Shown: piece after piece, positions 1-7,670 of the stretch | How the letters are laid out: each line of letters starts with the position of its first letter | Position numbering within the stretch: position 1 is the stretch's first letter | Origin: an uncultured Clostridium sp. | Lineage (GTDB): Bacteria > Bacillota > Clostridia > TANB77 > CAG-465 | Assembly: GCA_947361355.1 (NCBI GenBank) | Contig: CANAIR010000008.1 | Location: forward strand, 1 to 59,006 | Length of the DNA stretch: 59,006 nucleotides | Direction of reading: 5' to 3' | Made by a program: the position numbers and the translations under genes | The notes under the pieces: generated by a model | Told to the model about the DNA's origin: nothing | The model's database searches: none | Seen by the model: the letters and a program-made list of their open reading frames with translations, nothing else

Positions 1-387
1 TTGAAATCATTTTTCCATTTGCAGTTGTAGTATTTATTTCATCATTTGCACAGTCTAAATAGGCATTATTTTCCTCTAAAAAAGTTATTAGTTTTTCCCA
101 ATCACATATACTTCTGGTTATTCTGTCTAGTTTTAGAGCAACAATAGTATTTATCTTTTTAGCTTTAATATCAGCTTTTAATCTTTCAAACTCTGGTCTA
201 TGATTACCAGTTTTTGCACTTATTCCTGCGTCTTCGTAATAATCTACTATCTCATAACCTTTGAACTTGCAAAATGACTCTAGTCGTTCTTTCTGTTCTG
301 GAAGACTAAAGCCGTTCCCTTGCTTGGTCTTCGGTTGATACTCTCAAATACAACCCACATTTTTTCTTTTCTTCGTTCAATTTTCAT
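1..387 (-). pseudogene. Serine site-specific recombinase, N-terminal part, frameshifted and cut by the window edge
   Basis: The reverse strand encodes the catalytic domain of a resolvase/invertase-type serine recombinase: GLYLRVSTEDQARE, then a one-base frame change near 314, then GFSLPEQKERLESFC, a YYEDAGISAK segment and VALKLDRITRS. These are conserved blocks of large and small serine recombinases; the YLRVST serine is the expected nucleophile. The frame change looks like one extra base (gaaCggc where gaaggc is expected). The ATG at 387, behind a good AGGAGG site, reads in another frame from YLRVST; a TTG at 380 would be in frame. The C-terminal part lies outside the window, so large-type versus small-type is undecided. 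The frameshift may be real decay or a sequence error. Confidence 0.8.
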
Positions 388-402
388 AACCTCCTAACAA
401 AA

Positions 403-443
403 AAGAGACATCAAAGTACACACGAGTACTACTGACATCTCTT
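403..443 (-). terminator. Hairpin with U-tract directly ahead of the recombinase ribosome site (attenuator-like)
   Basis: On the minus strand an imperfect stem (AAGAGATGTCAGTAGTAC against GTACTTTGATGTCTCTT) is followed by TTTTTTG and then at once by the AGGAGGTT ribosome site. A terminator between promoter and first codon of the same transcript suggests conditional readthrough. Confidence 0.55.
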
Positions 444-477
444 AAATACATTTATCATAAACTAAAATATAAGAACC

Positions 478-576
478 TCACCACACTACACAATCAAAGC
501 TTGTGAGTGTGGTACCGAGAACCTTTTTACTTTCGTAATAATAATGCAATATAATATAATTTTTCAAAGTACTCAT
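478..576 (-). CDS. Possible 32-residue leader peptide ahead of the recombinase
   Basis: An open frame of 32 codons lies in the 5' leader between the promoter at 623-650 and the terminator-like hairpin at 403-443. It starts MSTLKNYIIL and ends DCVVW. Inside it a long stem forms (CCACACT and CACAA arms around 481-512), and just upstream CACATAGCT/AGCTATGTG (580-607) forms another. No clear ribosome site precedes the ATG. The arrangement resembles translation-controlled attenuators of mobile-element and resistance genes, but the ORF is short and could be chance. Confidence 0.3.
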   Translation of the reverse strand: MSTLKNYIILHYYYESKKVLGTTLTSFDCVVW

Positions 577-622
577 AACCACATAGCTTTTAACGGACAG
601 CTATGTGTAATCAATTGCCTAT

Positions 623-650
623 ATTATATCACGATTTTAAGAAATGTCAA
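623..650 (-). promoter_or_regulatory. Sigma-A promoter for the recombinase leader
   Basis: Minus-strand TTGACA (645-650), 16 bases, TATAAT (623-628). Both hexamers are perfect. Transcription would start near 616 and run through about 230 bases of structured leader before the recombinase. Confidence 0.75.
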
Positions 651-660
651 ATATTTACAA

Positions 661-930
661 TTATATGTTTTTCAAATATTCTTCTAACTCTGATAATTTT
701 ATCTTTTTAGTTAAGTTAGAAATATATACGTCATTAGAATAATTAAAAACTAAAAAAGTAATGTTTTTAATTATCACTCTATGTGGCTCAATATATGTAA
801 GATTAGTTCTCTCTAATTTTCTAATACTACCATTGATAAAGGTAGGAGTAACTTTTGAAAACTCACATACAAATTCAAGTCTTTGTTTTAGACATTCCTC
901 AAATTCTAGTTCTTGCTTAATTATCTTCAT
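661..930 (-). CDS. Hypothetical 89-residue protein of the mobile-element edge
   Basis: No family recognised. The protein is soluble-looking with no membrane segment. An N-terminal charged helix (KQELEFEECLKQRLEF) is followed by a beta-rich part (TFINGSIRKLER, RVIIKNITFLVFNY) and a final LSELEEYLKN helix. I chose the ATG at 930 because AAAGGATGG sits about 8 bases upstream; the ATG at 942 has the same site directly against it. It lies between the recombinase promoter and tRNA-Leu, so it is probably element cargo or a small regulator. Function unknown. Confidence 0.55.
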   Translation of the reverse strand: MKIIKQELEFEECLKQRLEFVCEFSKVTPTFINGSIRKLERTNLTYIEPHRVIIKNITFLVFNYSNDVYISNLTKKIKLSELEEYLKNI

Positions 931-977
931 TTTTCGAACCATCCTTTCTTGGATGATTTTAATATTGTTATAAGCAA

Positions 978-1049
978 CAAAAAAATCAACCAGATTTTAT
1001 TTTCTGATTGATATTTGTATCTATCTGTTCAATTTAGTTCGAACAGATA
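978..1049 (-). terminator. Terminator downstream of tRNA-Leu, with a second hairpin
   Basis: Minus strand: stem ATCAATCAGA/TCTGGTTGAT (985-1012) followed by TTTTTTTG. Between it and the tRNA lies a perfect 9-base inverted repeat GAACAGATA/TATCTGTTC (1022-1049). Confidence 0.7.
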
Positions 1050-1055
1050 CGTCGT

Positions 1056-1144
1056 TGGTGCGAGTGACCGGAATCGAACCGGTACGAGTTTTGAGGCTCG
1101 CAGGATTTTAAGTCCTGTGCGTCTGCCAGTTCCGCCACACTCGC
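1056..1144 (-). tRNA. tRNA-Leu(UAA)
   Basis: An 89-base gene including an encoded CCA. Acceptor GCGAGTG pairs with CACTCGC, the D-arm region is GGCGGAACTGGCAGACGC, the anticodon loop is CTTAAAA with anticodon TAA, there is a long class II variable arm, and the T-arm is CCGGTTCGATTCCGG. All elements of a bacterial leucine tRNA are present. Confidence 0.95.
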
Positions 1145-1293
1145 ATATATGTTGTAGAACAGCACAATATTATATACTAATTTATTTTTTTGTTAGAACT
1201 TTTGATAGAACTAACAAGATTTTTTAAAATTTTTTATAAGTCAAATCAAGTAATAGCAGTGTTTCAAACTTTTAGACTTAAATCTGCAAAAAA

Positions 1294-1334
1294 GATTTTA
1301 AGTCCTGTGCGTCTACCAGTTTCGCCACACTTCC
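1294..1334 (-). pseudogene. Truncated tRNA-Leu(UAA) copy (5' half only)
   Basis: 41 bases match the 5' half of the intact tRNA-Leu, from the acceptor through the anticodon: acceptor GGAAGTG, GGCGAAACTGGTAGACGC, then the anticodon stem and loop, after which similarity stops. A shared run of 21 bases covers the anticodon arm (1294-1314 against 1103-1123). No matching variable arm, T-arm or acceptor 3' strand follows. Different acceptor bases mean it descends from a different tRNA-Leu gene, or has diverged since duplication. Confidence 0.75.
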
Positions 1335-1407
1335 AACTGACATTTATTATTATAACAAAAAAAGATTATTCTGTCAACAAAATTAAGTAAATTGCTAAAA
1401 ATAATTC

Positions 1408-1442
1408 AAAAAAGTACGACTTGATAAAATCGTACTTTTTTA
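1408..1442 (-). terminator. Terminator ending the secDF operon
   Basis: AAAAAAGTACGA/TCGTACTTTTTT stem with an AT loop, immediately downstream of the stop codon at 1446 on the minus strand. Confidence 0.75.
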
Positions 1443-1445
1443 TTA

Positions 1446-2135
1446 TTATTTTAAACCGATATTTATATGATTTGTAACATTTCTATATTGTAAAGTTAAA
1501 TCTTTACTTTCTTTTTTTATTTCAAAACAAAGCACACCAGTTTTTACTTTATTCTTCTCTAAATTATCTTTTGTAAAAGTAGTAAATGAATGAATTTTAT
1601 TATAATCAGTTTCAAATTCATTTTTATTATTATCAATTAATAAAAAATCATCACAACTATATAAAATATCACGCATAGAAATATTTTTCATACTAATTGT
1701 AACAAGTAAGAAATCATTTCCTTCAGCTGGCTTAAAATTTTCATTTCCTTGATTTCTCTCAACTTTTTCTACTTTTATTACTCTATCACTTAATTTTATA
1801 TCTTCCTTCATAGAATATGTACTATATAATTCATTATTTTCATAATCATCCACATAATCATATGAATTCCAGTAATGTGAAAATGAATCATCATAACTAC
1901 CATCAAAACATAGAATCATAATAAATATAAGTACCCAAAAAGAAATAATAATAAATGATATTATAGATAATATAAGACCTGTTATTGACATAGCCTTTTG
2001 ACTACCTTTTTTGCTTATTGAAACTATTGAAAATATAAAACTTAAAATACAAGGAATAATTGCAACTGTTCCAATTACTGGTATCCATGATATACAAATT
2101 GCTAATACACCTAATATTAAAGCTGCAATTGCCAT
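1446..2135 (-). CDS. DUF4190/DUF4352-type membrane protein
   Basis: 229 residues. Residues 1-75 hold hydrophobic segments with the small-residue pattern of DUF4190 proteins (LILGVLAI, MSITGLILSIISF). After an acidic, Tyr-rich spacer comes an extracytoplasmic domain of the DUF4352 telokin-like fold (VIKVEKVERNQG, EGNDFLLVTISMKNIS). Such proteins are exported, membrane-anchored and of unknown role. AAGGAGGTG precedes the ATG. It is the last gene behind secD-secF, after a short gap, and ends at a terminator. Confidence 0.7.
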   Translation of the reverse strand: MAIAALILGVLAICISWIPVIGTVAIIPCILSFIFSIVSISKKGSQKAMSITGLILSIISFIIISFWVLIFIMILCFDGSYDDSFSHYWNSYDYVDDYENNELYSTYSMKEDIKLSDRVIKVEKVERNQGNENFKPAEGNDFLLVTISMKNISMRDILYSCDDFLLIDNNKNEFETDYNKIHSFTTFTKDNLEKNKVKTGVLCFEIKKESKDLTLQYRNVTNHINIGLK

Positions 2136-2175
2136 AAAAACACCTCCTTAATATATATAATATCCATTAAATTAA

Positions 2176-2466
2176 TCACAATGGTAATAGCATAATTGAA
2201 TTTAAAATTATGTACAAGTATAAAGCAATACCAAAAGATATAATAGATAAAACTAAACTTATATAATTTTTTATTTTATATATAATAATACATATTATAT
2301 TAGCTATTACTAAAATTATACATATTATTAAATTTATAGGAATAATACTACCAAACATTTCCCTTTGTATATTAAACATTGGAATAAAGCTAACTATAAT
2401 TGGTAAACTTACTATAACAAATACTACTATTCCTATAAAATTTAATATAATCTTAATATTTTTCAT
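2176..2466 (-). CDS. Small integral membrane protein, unknown function
   Basis: 96 residues, almost wholly hydrophobic, with about three membrane helices (residues 5-30, 42-63, 68-92) separated by short charged turns such as IYKIKN. It starts 7 bases after secF and so is probably translated from the secDF message. No family recognised. An accessory role in secretion would only be a guess from position. Confidence 0.55.
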   Translation of the reverse strand: MKNIKIILNFIGIVVFVIVSLPIIVSFIPMFNIQREMFGSIIPINLIICIILVIANIICIIIYKIKNYISLVLSIISFGIALYLYIILNSIMLLPL

Positions 2467-2473
2467 ATACTTT

Positions 2474-3391
2474 CTATTTATTCTTTCCTTTTTTAGTATT
2501 ACCTTTTAACTTTACAACCATACTATCTAATGAATACCATAAAGATGATGCAATAAATATTGAAGAATATGTACCAACTAAAACTCCAATTATAAGTGGT
2601 AATGAAAACTCTTTTAATACTTGTTGATTATTAACAAAAGCAAAAGCATATACTACAATAACGGCAGTTACAGTTGTAAGAGATGTTATTACTGTTCTTT
2701 TAATAACTTGAGAGATACTCAAATTTATTGTATCTTTTAAATCTTTTGATCTAGTAACTTTCTTCTTATTTTCTCTAATTCTATCATACACAATTATAGT
2801 ATCATTTATTGAATATCCTATAATAGTCAAAATTACTGCAACAAAAGTAGAATTTATAGGAAATTTAATTAATCCATATATTGCTACTATAAATAATACA
2901 TCATGTATTAGTGCTATTATAGCAGTTATCGCAGCAGAAAATCCCAATGTTTTAAATCTAATTCCAACGTACAATAAAATAACTATTATAGCAACACCCA
3001 CTGCAAGCAAAGCTGAATTTAATAATTCTTTTCCATAAGATGGTTGTATATTTCTTACAGATGGTTCATCCATTTGTGCATATTTAGATTTTAAAGCTTC
3101 TACAACTTTATCAGATTTTTCTTGTTCAATAGGTTCACATGTAATAGATACTGATGAATTTCCACCTGTCATTTTTTGTACCAAAGGTTTATTTCCTGTA
3201 ACTTCAGCTACAATATTTTCTATTTCATTATTATTAAAATCCTGTTTTAAATCAGCTTGAATAGTTGTACCACCTTTAAAATCAATATCAAATCTATACT
3301 CTGTAACTAGTCCATATGCAATTCCACCTATTATTATTAAAAGAGAAATAGCAAAGAAAACATATCTATATTTTAAGTAATCAAATTTCAT
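2474..3391 (-). CDS. secF: Protein translocase subunit SecF
   Basis: 305 residues, the usual size for SecF. SecDF uses the ion gradient to pull exported proteins across the membrane after SecA/SecYEG. Visible are the N-terminal membrane helix, the FKGGTTIQ motif of the first periplasmic-type domain (residues 39-46), and the C-terminal five-helix block with the conserved IGYSINDTIIVYDRIRE segment. GGAGG lies before the ATG. It follows secD by one base and is clearly in its operon. Confidence 0.95.
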   Translation of the reverse strand: MKFDYLKYRYVFFAISLLIIIGGIAYGLVTEYRFDIDFKGGTTIQADLKQDFNNNEIENIVAEVTGNKPLVQKMTGGNSSVSITCEPIEQEKSDKVVEALKSKYAQMDEPSVRNIQPSYGKELLNSALLAVGVAIIVILLYVGIRFKTLGFSAAITAIIALIHDVLFIVAIYGLIKFPINSTFVAVILTIIGYSINDTIIVYDRIRENKKKVTRSKDLKDTINLSISQVIKRTVITSLTTVTAVIVVYAFAFVNNQQVLKEFSLPLIIGVLVGTYSSIFIASSLWYSLDSMVVKLKGNTKKGKNK

Positions 3392-3392
3392 A

Positions 3393-4688
3393 CTATTTTA
3401 CCTCCTTTTTAATTCCAAATAAGAAAGTATTTTTACTTGCAATATGAATAAATTGCTTTAATAAAAATTTAGTTACAACTACTGCTGTAAATAAACTTGC
3501 AAGTACACCAATAGCAAGTATAATTCCAAAACCTTTAATTGGTCCTATACCAAATATATATAAAAGTATTGCTACAGCAAAAGTAGTAACATTACCATCA
3601 ACTATTGCTGACATCGCTGTTTTAAAACTTTTTTCGAAAGCTTTACTTGGAGCTAATTTATTTTTTATTTCATCATCAAACCTTTCAAAAATTATAACAT
3701 TAGCATCAACAGCCATACCAATAGAAAGTATTAATCCAGCTATTCCAGGTAATGTTAAGCTAATTCCAGTAGAAGACATTATAAATAATATAATAGATAC
3801 ATAAGTAATTAAAGCTAAACTAGATACTAATCCAGGTAATCTATAACAAATTATCATAATAACACAAATCAAAACAAACGCAACAATCCCAGCTATTATA
3901 CTTACATCTAATGCTTTTTGTCCAATATATGGGCCAACAAATTCTTTACTTACAACTTTTAAATTAAATGGCAAAGTACCTGAATCTATTAACATTGAAT
4001 ATTGTTCTGCTTGAGATTTTTTTTCTGCATAAGTACCTTGTCCCATAGTTATAATAGCTGTATTTGATTCGATTTTAGAATTAACTGTAGGTGCAGTTAT
4101 TTCATCACTATCTAAATAAATTGACATAGTTTTTCCAACTAACTTTTCTGTTGCATCTGTAAATTTCTTTGCACCTTCATCACTAAATGTAAGAACTACA
4201 TGTGGAGATGGAAGTCCTGTATTATCAGTTGGATCTTCACTATATTTTGCAGATTTTATATCATCTCCCGCAAGCAATACATTTCCATCTGGATCTCTAA
4301 ATTCAATTTTTGCTGTTTTATCTAAACCTTCAACTGCTTTTAAAGGATCCTTTGATGTATCATTAATATCCGCTGGTATTTCTACATGTATTTGACTGTT
4401 TGAAACATCAGATCTTACTATATAATCAAATATATTTTTAGACTCTAGCCTTTTTCTAATAACAGCTTCAGACTTTTTTAAATCTTGTTCTGAAATAGAG
4501 GTTCCCTCTTCAGCTGTTGCTTGATATACAATAGTAACACCACCACTTATATCTAAACCTGTTTTTATTTCTTTTACACTTTTTATAATTGTTTTTCCAC
4601 CAATTTTCACACCAAAAATCGCAATGTATGAAAAAATTGCAATTACTATTACAGAAATAATAACTTTAATAATATTATCCTTTTTCAA
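3393..4688 (-). CDS. secD: Protein translocase subunit SecD
   Basis: 431 residues from a TTG start. The partner of SecF. Motifs seen: GLDISGGVTIVY near the N-terminus, the P1 domain (KIEFRDPDGNVLL, TGLPSPHVVLTF), and the RND-like membrane block with SIGMAVDANVIIFERFDDE. I chose TTG 4688 because GGGAGGGA ends 6 bases before it; the in-frame ATG at 4703 overlaps that site and has no ribosome site of its own. A consensus promoter lies 25 bases upstream. Confidence 0.93.
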   Translation of the reverse strand: MKKDNIIKVIISVIVIAIFSYIAIFGVKIGGKTIIKSVKEIKTGLDISGGVTIVYQATAEEGTSISEQDLKKSEAVIRKRLESKNIFDYIVRSDVSNSQIHVEIPADINDTSKDPLKAVEGLDKTAKIEFRDPDGNVLLAGDDIKSAKYSEDPTDNTGLPSPHVVLTFSDEGAKKFTDATEKLVGKTMSIYLDSDEITAPTVNSKIESNTAIITMGQGTYAEKKSQAEQYSMLIDSGTLPFNLKVVSKEFVGPYIGQKALDVSIIAGIVAFVLICVIMIICYRLPGLVSSLALITYVSIILFIMSSTGISLTLPGIAGLILSIGMAVDANVIIFERFDDEIKNKLAPSKAFEKSFKTAMSAIVDGNVTTFAVAILLYIFGIGPIKGFGIILAIGVLASLFTAVVVTKFLLKQFIHIASKNTFLFGIKKEVK

Positions 4689-4712
4689 ATTAATCCCTCC
4701 CATAATATCAAT

Positions 4713-4741
4713 ATTATACTATTTTTATGTGATATAGTCAA
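4713..4741 (-). promoter_or_regulatory. Sigma-A promoter of secDF
   Basis: Minus-strand TTGACT (4736-4741), 17 bases, TATAAT (4713-4718), so the 5' leader is short. Confidence 0.8.
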
Positions 4742-4781
4742 TGATTTTTCCCTATTTTTCAACATTTTCAAACAAAATATA

Positions 4782-4813
4782 TAAAAAAAGATACTACATA
4801 AAATGTAATATCT
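4782..4813 (-). terminator. Terminator after the pyrH/PH-domain genes
   Basis: Minus-strand stem AGATATTACAT/ATGTAGTATCT followed by TTTTTTTATAT, just after the stop codon at 4822. Confidence 0.75.
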
Positions 4814-4821
4814 AAATTTAT

Positions 4822-5598
4822 TTAACTGTTATCATCATTTATATCTTTAAGGCTCTCTAAAAATTCTGCTTCTTCTTTTTTACTTTCTTCTAAACGTTTA
4901 ATTCGTTGCTCTTCACTAGAATATTCTTCATCAACTGATTTTTCTTCTTTACTTTGAATATTTTCCTTTACTTCTTTTTCTTTAATGTCTATTCTTTCTT
5001 CTTTATTAACATACTCTTTTTTATCAACATCAAGTTGATTATTATCGTTATGAATTATATTATAAATAATGTTATAAGATGTCTTTGGTTCTTTAATTCC
5101 ATATATAACAAGACCATTACTTCTTCTATTTTCAGCATTTGTGTATATAACAATTACCCCAAAACCTAAAATTCTATCAATAATTGTTCTTCTTATTTCG
5201 ACTTCTTTTATATTTGAATATTCAATATTTTTTCTATGTTGATTTAAAAAATCATCTTCATATACCATATGTGTATTATAAAATGTATATGTTATATGCT
5301 TATACTGCATAATTTGTATAACTATATGAAAAATAAGCTTTAAAACTAATAAAATAGTTGAAATCACACATATATATTGTAAAATATCAATTATACTAAC
5401 ATCGCCAAATATAACAAAACTTCCAACATCTGCACTAATTGTACCACTAAGAAAAAATATAGTCGCTATTAATACAATAAATAAAATTGTTATTGTATTT
5501 TTAATTTTTCTTCCAGTTGGCATAAACAGCTCATATATAAAACTAAATTTAGGAGATAATTCATAAAGTATCCCATCTTTATTTACATCATTACTCAT
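4822..5598 (-). CDS. Membrane protein with bacterial PH (bPH2/YdbS-like) domain
   Basis: 258 residues. Two membrane helices (about residues 34-53 and 70-92) are followed by a bPH2-like domain: HITYTFYNTHMVYE, NIEYSNIKEVEIRRTIIDRILGFG, VIVIYT. The last ~65 residues are a charged Lys/Glu-rich tail likely to form a coiled coil. PH-domain membrane proteins of this type are widespread in Firmicutes and mostly uncharacterised. It begins 4 bases after pyrH and is co-transcribed with it. AAAGGAGTG precedes the ATG. Confidence 0.7.
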   Translation of the reverse strand: MSNDVNKDGILYELSPKFSFIYELFMPTGRKIKNTITILFIVLIATIFFLSGTISADVGSFVIFGDVSIIDILQYICVISTILLVLKLIFHIVIQIMQYKHITYTFYNTHMVYEDDFLNQHRKNIEYSNIKEVEIRRTIIDRILGFGVIVIYTNAENRRSNGLVIYGIKEPKTSYNIIYNIIHNDNNQLDVDKKEYVNKEERIDIKEKEVKENIQSKEEKSVDEEYSSEEQRIKRLEESKKEEAEFLESLKDINDDNS

Positions 5599-5602
5599 AT
5601 AA

Positions 5603-6313
5603 TCACTCCTTTATTATAGTACCTATTTTTTCACCTGACACTGCTCTTTTTATAGAATCCTTCTCATTTAATGCAAACACTAAAATTGGTATACGGTTTT
5701 CCATACAAAGAGTAAAAGCAGTCGTATCCATAACACCTAAACCTTCAGAAATTGATTGCATGTATGTAACTTCGTCATATTTTTTTGCATTATCAAACTT
5801 CTTTGGATCCTTATCATATACACCATCTACATTTTTAGCAAGCAAAATAACCTCTGACTCTATTTCAATAGCACGAAGTGCAGCAGCAGAATCAGTTGTA
5901 AAATACGGATTTCCTGTTCCACATGCAAAAATAACAATTCTTCCTTTTTCTAAATGGCGCATTGCCTTTCTACGGATATATGGTTCAGCCACTTGCCTCA
6001 TTTCAATAGCTGTCATTACTCTTGTTTGTATATTTTTTGTTTCAAGCATTTCTTGTAAAGCGAGTGCATTTAAAGTAGTCGCAAGCATTCCCATATAATC
6101 TGCTGTTGTTCTTTCTATATACTCAGCTCCATATCTACCACGCCAAAAATTACCTGCACCTATTACAACGGCTATTTGAACACCACACTTAGACAAGTCC
6201 ACCAATTGATTAACCACTTTTTCCAATTTATTCTTATCTATTCCTTTTCCATCTTTTCCACCTATTGCTTCACCACTTAATTTAACTAAAATTCTTTTAT
6301 ATTTTATATCCAT
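5603..6313 (-). CDS. pyrH: Uridylate kinase (UMP kinase)
   Basis: 236 residues, full length. It phosphorylates UMP to UDP with ATP; amino-acid-kinase family, hexameric, cytosolic. Motifs: [14 protein letters not shown] at the N-terminus, [12 protein letters not shown] for nucleotide binding, [20 protein letters not shown] for the UMP/ATP site, and [19 protein letters not shown] precedes the ATG. pyrH normally follows tsf directly and is followed by frr; here an extra gene sits between tsf and pyrH, and frr is absent from the window. Confidence 0.96.
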   Translation of the reverse strand: MDIKYKRILVKLSGEAIGGKDGKGIDKNKLEKVVNQLVDLSKCGVQIAVVIGAGNFWRGRYGAEYIERTTADYMGMLATTLNALALQEMLETKNIQTRVMTAIEMRQVAEPYIRRKAMRHLEKGRIVIFACGTGNPYFTTDSAAALRAIEIESEVILLAKNVDGVYDKDPKKFDNAKKYDEVTYMQSISEGLGVMDTTAFTLCMENRIPILVFALNEKDSIKRAVSGEKIGTIIKE

Positions 6314-6333
6314 ACGATACCTCCATTAAAAAA

Positions 6334-6362
6334 ATTATATAATAAAAAAATTAATATTTCAA
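6334..6362 (-). promoter_or_regulatory. Sigma-A promoter of pyrH, overlapping a terminator
   Basis: Minus-strand TTGAAA (6357-6362), 17 bases, TATAAT (6334-6339). The -35 hexamer lies in the 3' arm of the terminator stem of the upstream gene and the spacer contains its U-tract. Confidence 0.65.
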
Positions 6363-6380
6363 TAAAAAAGAAATATTAAC
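6343..6380 (-). terminator. Terminator of the gene at 6411-6938
   Basis: Minus strand: TTAATATTTC, 9-base loop, GAAATATTAA, then TTTTTTTATT. A perfect 10-pair AT-rich stem. Confidence 0.7.
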
Positions 6381-6410
6381 CTTTTTTTAATATAATTTCT
6401 TGTATTACTA

Positions 6411-6938
6411 TTAAATTATCCCTTTAGATTTTAGCACATCTTCTAAAAATTGTTCTTCTTTTACCCATAATACATTTTCATTATTTTTTGGATACCAACT
6501 TTTATACGACTTATTTAAACCTAAAGCAAAATACTCATTATTTCCACGTTTTAAGGCCCTATTTACAACAAATCTACTATTAGTTGGAAAGGCATAATAA
6601 TAACTTATTTTATATTTTAGTAAAATTTGTCTAATTGATTCTTCTGGAGTTATAAGTATTACATCATACTTTAATATATTTTCTTTAATAGCCCTAAAAT
6701 AATTAGTTGGATATTCTGGATTTAAGACTCTATCAGTAATTCCTTTTCGTTTTTCAACATCATTTGCAATTTTATCATCATAATATATCCATTTATACCA
6801 ACTTGCTTCTAAATCCAATACATTATTATACTTGTTTCCAACATAAGTTTTTCCTAAACATGAAAAGCTAGATATTATCTTACAATTTTCCAAGTTATTA
6901 TGTATATATTCTAAATATACTTTAATTTCTTGCTCCAT
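6411..6938 (-). CDS. P-loop nucleoside/nucleotide-kinase-like protein, phage-type family
   Basis: 175 residues. The N-terminal SSFSCLGKTYV resembles a degenerate Walker A loop. It is followed by a DLEASWYKW segment, an EYPTNYFRAIKENILKYDVILITP block, then YYYAFPTNSRFVVNRALKRGN. I recall the same pattern (GKT, D-hE-S, YDVILV, YP with an R-x2-RG-N segment) from small kinase-like proteins of phages and Firmicutes. The substrate is unknown. It sits between tsf and pyrH with its own terminator, so it looks inserted into that operon. No strong ribosome site before the ATG. Confidence 0.5.
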   Translation of the reverse strand: MEQEIKVYLEYIHNNLENCKIISSFSCLGKTYVGNKYNNVLDLEASWYKWIYYDDKIANDVEKRKGITDRVLNPEYPTNYFRAIKENILKYDVILITPEESIRQILLKYKISYYYAFPTNSRFVVNRALKRGNNEYFALGLNKSYKSWYPKNNENVLWVKEEQFLEDVLKSKGII

Positions 6939-6951
6939 AGTTTATACATCT

Positions 6952-6990
6952 CAAAAAAAATGACTGTAAATTTAAATACTTACAGCCATT
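6952..6990 (-). terminator. Terminator of rpsB-tsf
   Basis: Minus-strand stem AATGGCTGTAA/TTACAGTCATT with a 10-base loop, followed by TTTTTTTTGA. Confidence 0.8.
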
Positions 6991-7004
6991 TATATTCTAT
7001 TTAA

Positions 7005-7655
7005 TTAACCATTAACTTGTTTCATAACTTCTTCTGCAAAGTTTGTTTCTTCTTTTTCTATTCCTTCGCCTCTTTCAAATCTTGCAAATCTTCTGATTAC
7101 AATATTTTCACCAATTTTTGCAATAAGATTTGTTAAAAGCTCTCCAACAGTCATATCTGGATCTTTAACAAAAGGTTGATCAAGTAAACAAATATCTGAA
7201 AAGAATTTATTTAATCTGCCTTCAACCATTTTTTCAACAACTGCCTCTGGTTTACCTTCATTTAAAGCTTGTGCTTTTAATGTTGCTTTTTCTGCTTCGA
7301 CTACTTCTGTTGGAACTTCTTCACGTCTAACATATTTTGGTCCAACAGCAGCTATGTGCATAGCTATATCTTTAACAAAAGTTTTAAAATCTTCATTATT
7401 TGAAACAAAGTCTGTTTCAGAATTTACTTCTACTAAAGCACCATATTTTCCATTATGAATATATGCTTCTACTAATCCTTCAGATGCAATTCTTCCAGCT
7501 TTTTTAGCGGCCTTTGCCATTCCTTTTTCTCTTAAAAGTTCAATAGCTTTATCAATATTTCCATCTGCTTCAACTAGCATTTTTTTGCAGTCCATTATTC
7601 CTGCACCAGTTCTATCTCTTAATTCTTTAACTTGTTCAGCTGTTATTCCTGCCAT
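7005..7655 (-). CDS. tsf: Elongation factor Ts
   Basis: 216 residues, the short EF-Ts form. It exchanges GDP for GTP on EF-Tu. The N-terminal UBA-like domain shows [22 protein letters not shown] and then [13 protein letters not shown]-type sequence; the core has [16 protein letters not shown], the EF-Tu contact region. I chose ATG 7655 because GGAGGTG ends 7 bases before it; the longer frame reaching 7670 has no ribosome site. It is 15 bases behind rpsB. Confidence 0.96.
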   Translation of the reverse strand: MAGITAEQVKELRDRTGAGIMDCKKMLVEADGNIDKAIELLREKGMAKAAKKAGRIASEGLVEAYIHNGKYGALVEVNSETDFVSNNEDFKTFVKDIAMHIAAVGPKYVRREEVPTEVVEAEKATLKAQALNEGKPEAVVEKMVEGRLNKFFSDICLLDQPFVKDPDMTVGELLTNLIAKIGENIVIRRFARFERGEGIEKEETNFAEEVMKQVNG

Positions 7656-7670
7656 TACAAGCACCTCCAA

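Noticed and set aside
1294-1334. A second functional tRNA-Leu gene
   Set aside because: Only the 5' half is present; no variable arm, T-arm or 3' acceptor strand follows.
1015-1390. Plus-strand ORFs of 66-70 codons
   Set aside because: They run through the tRNA and its partial copy in antisense and have no ribosome site.
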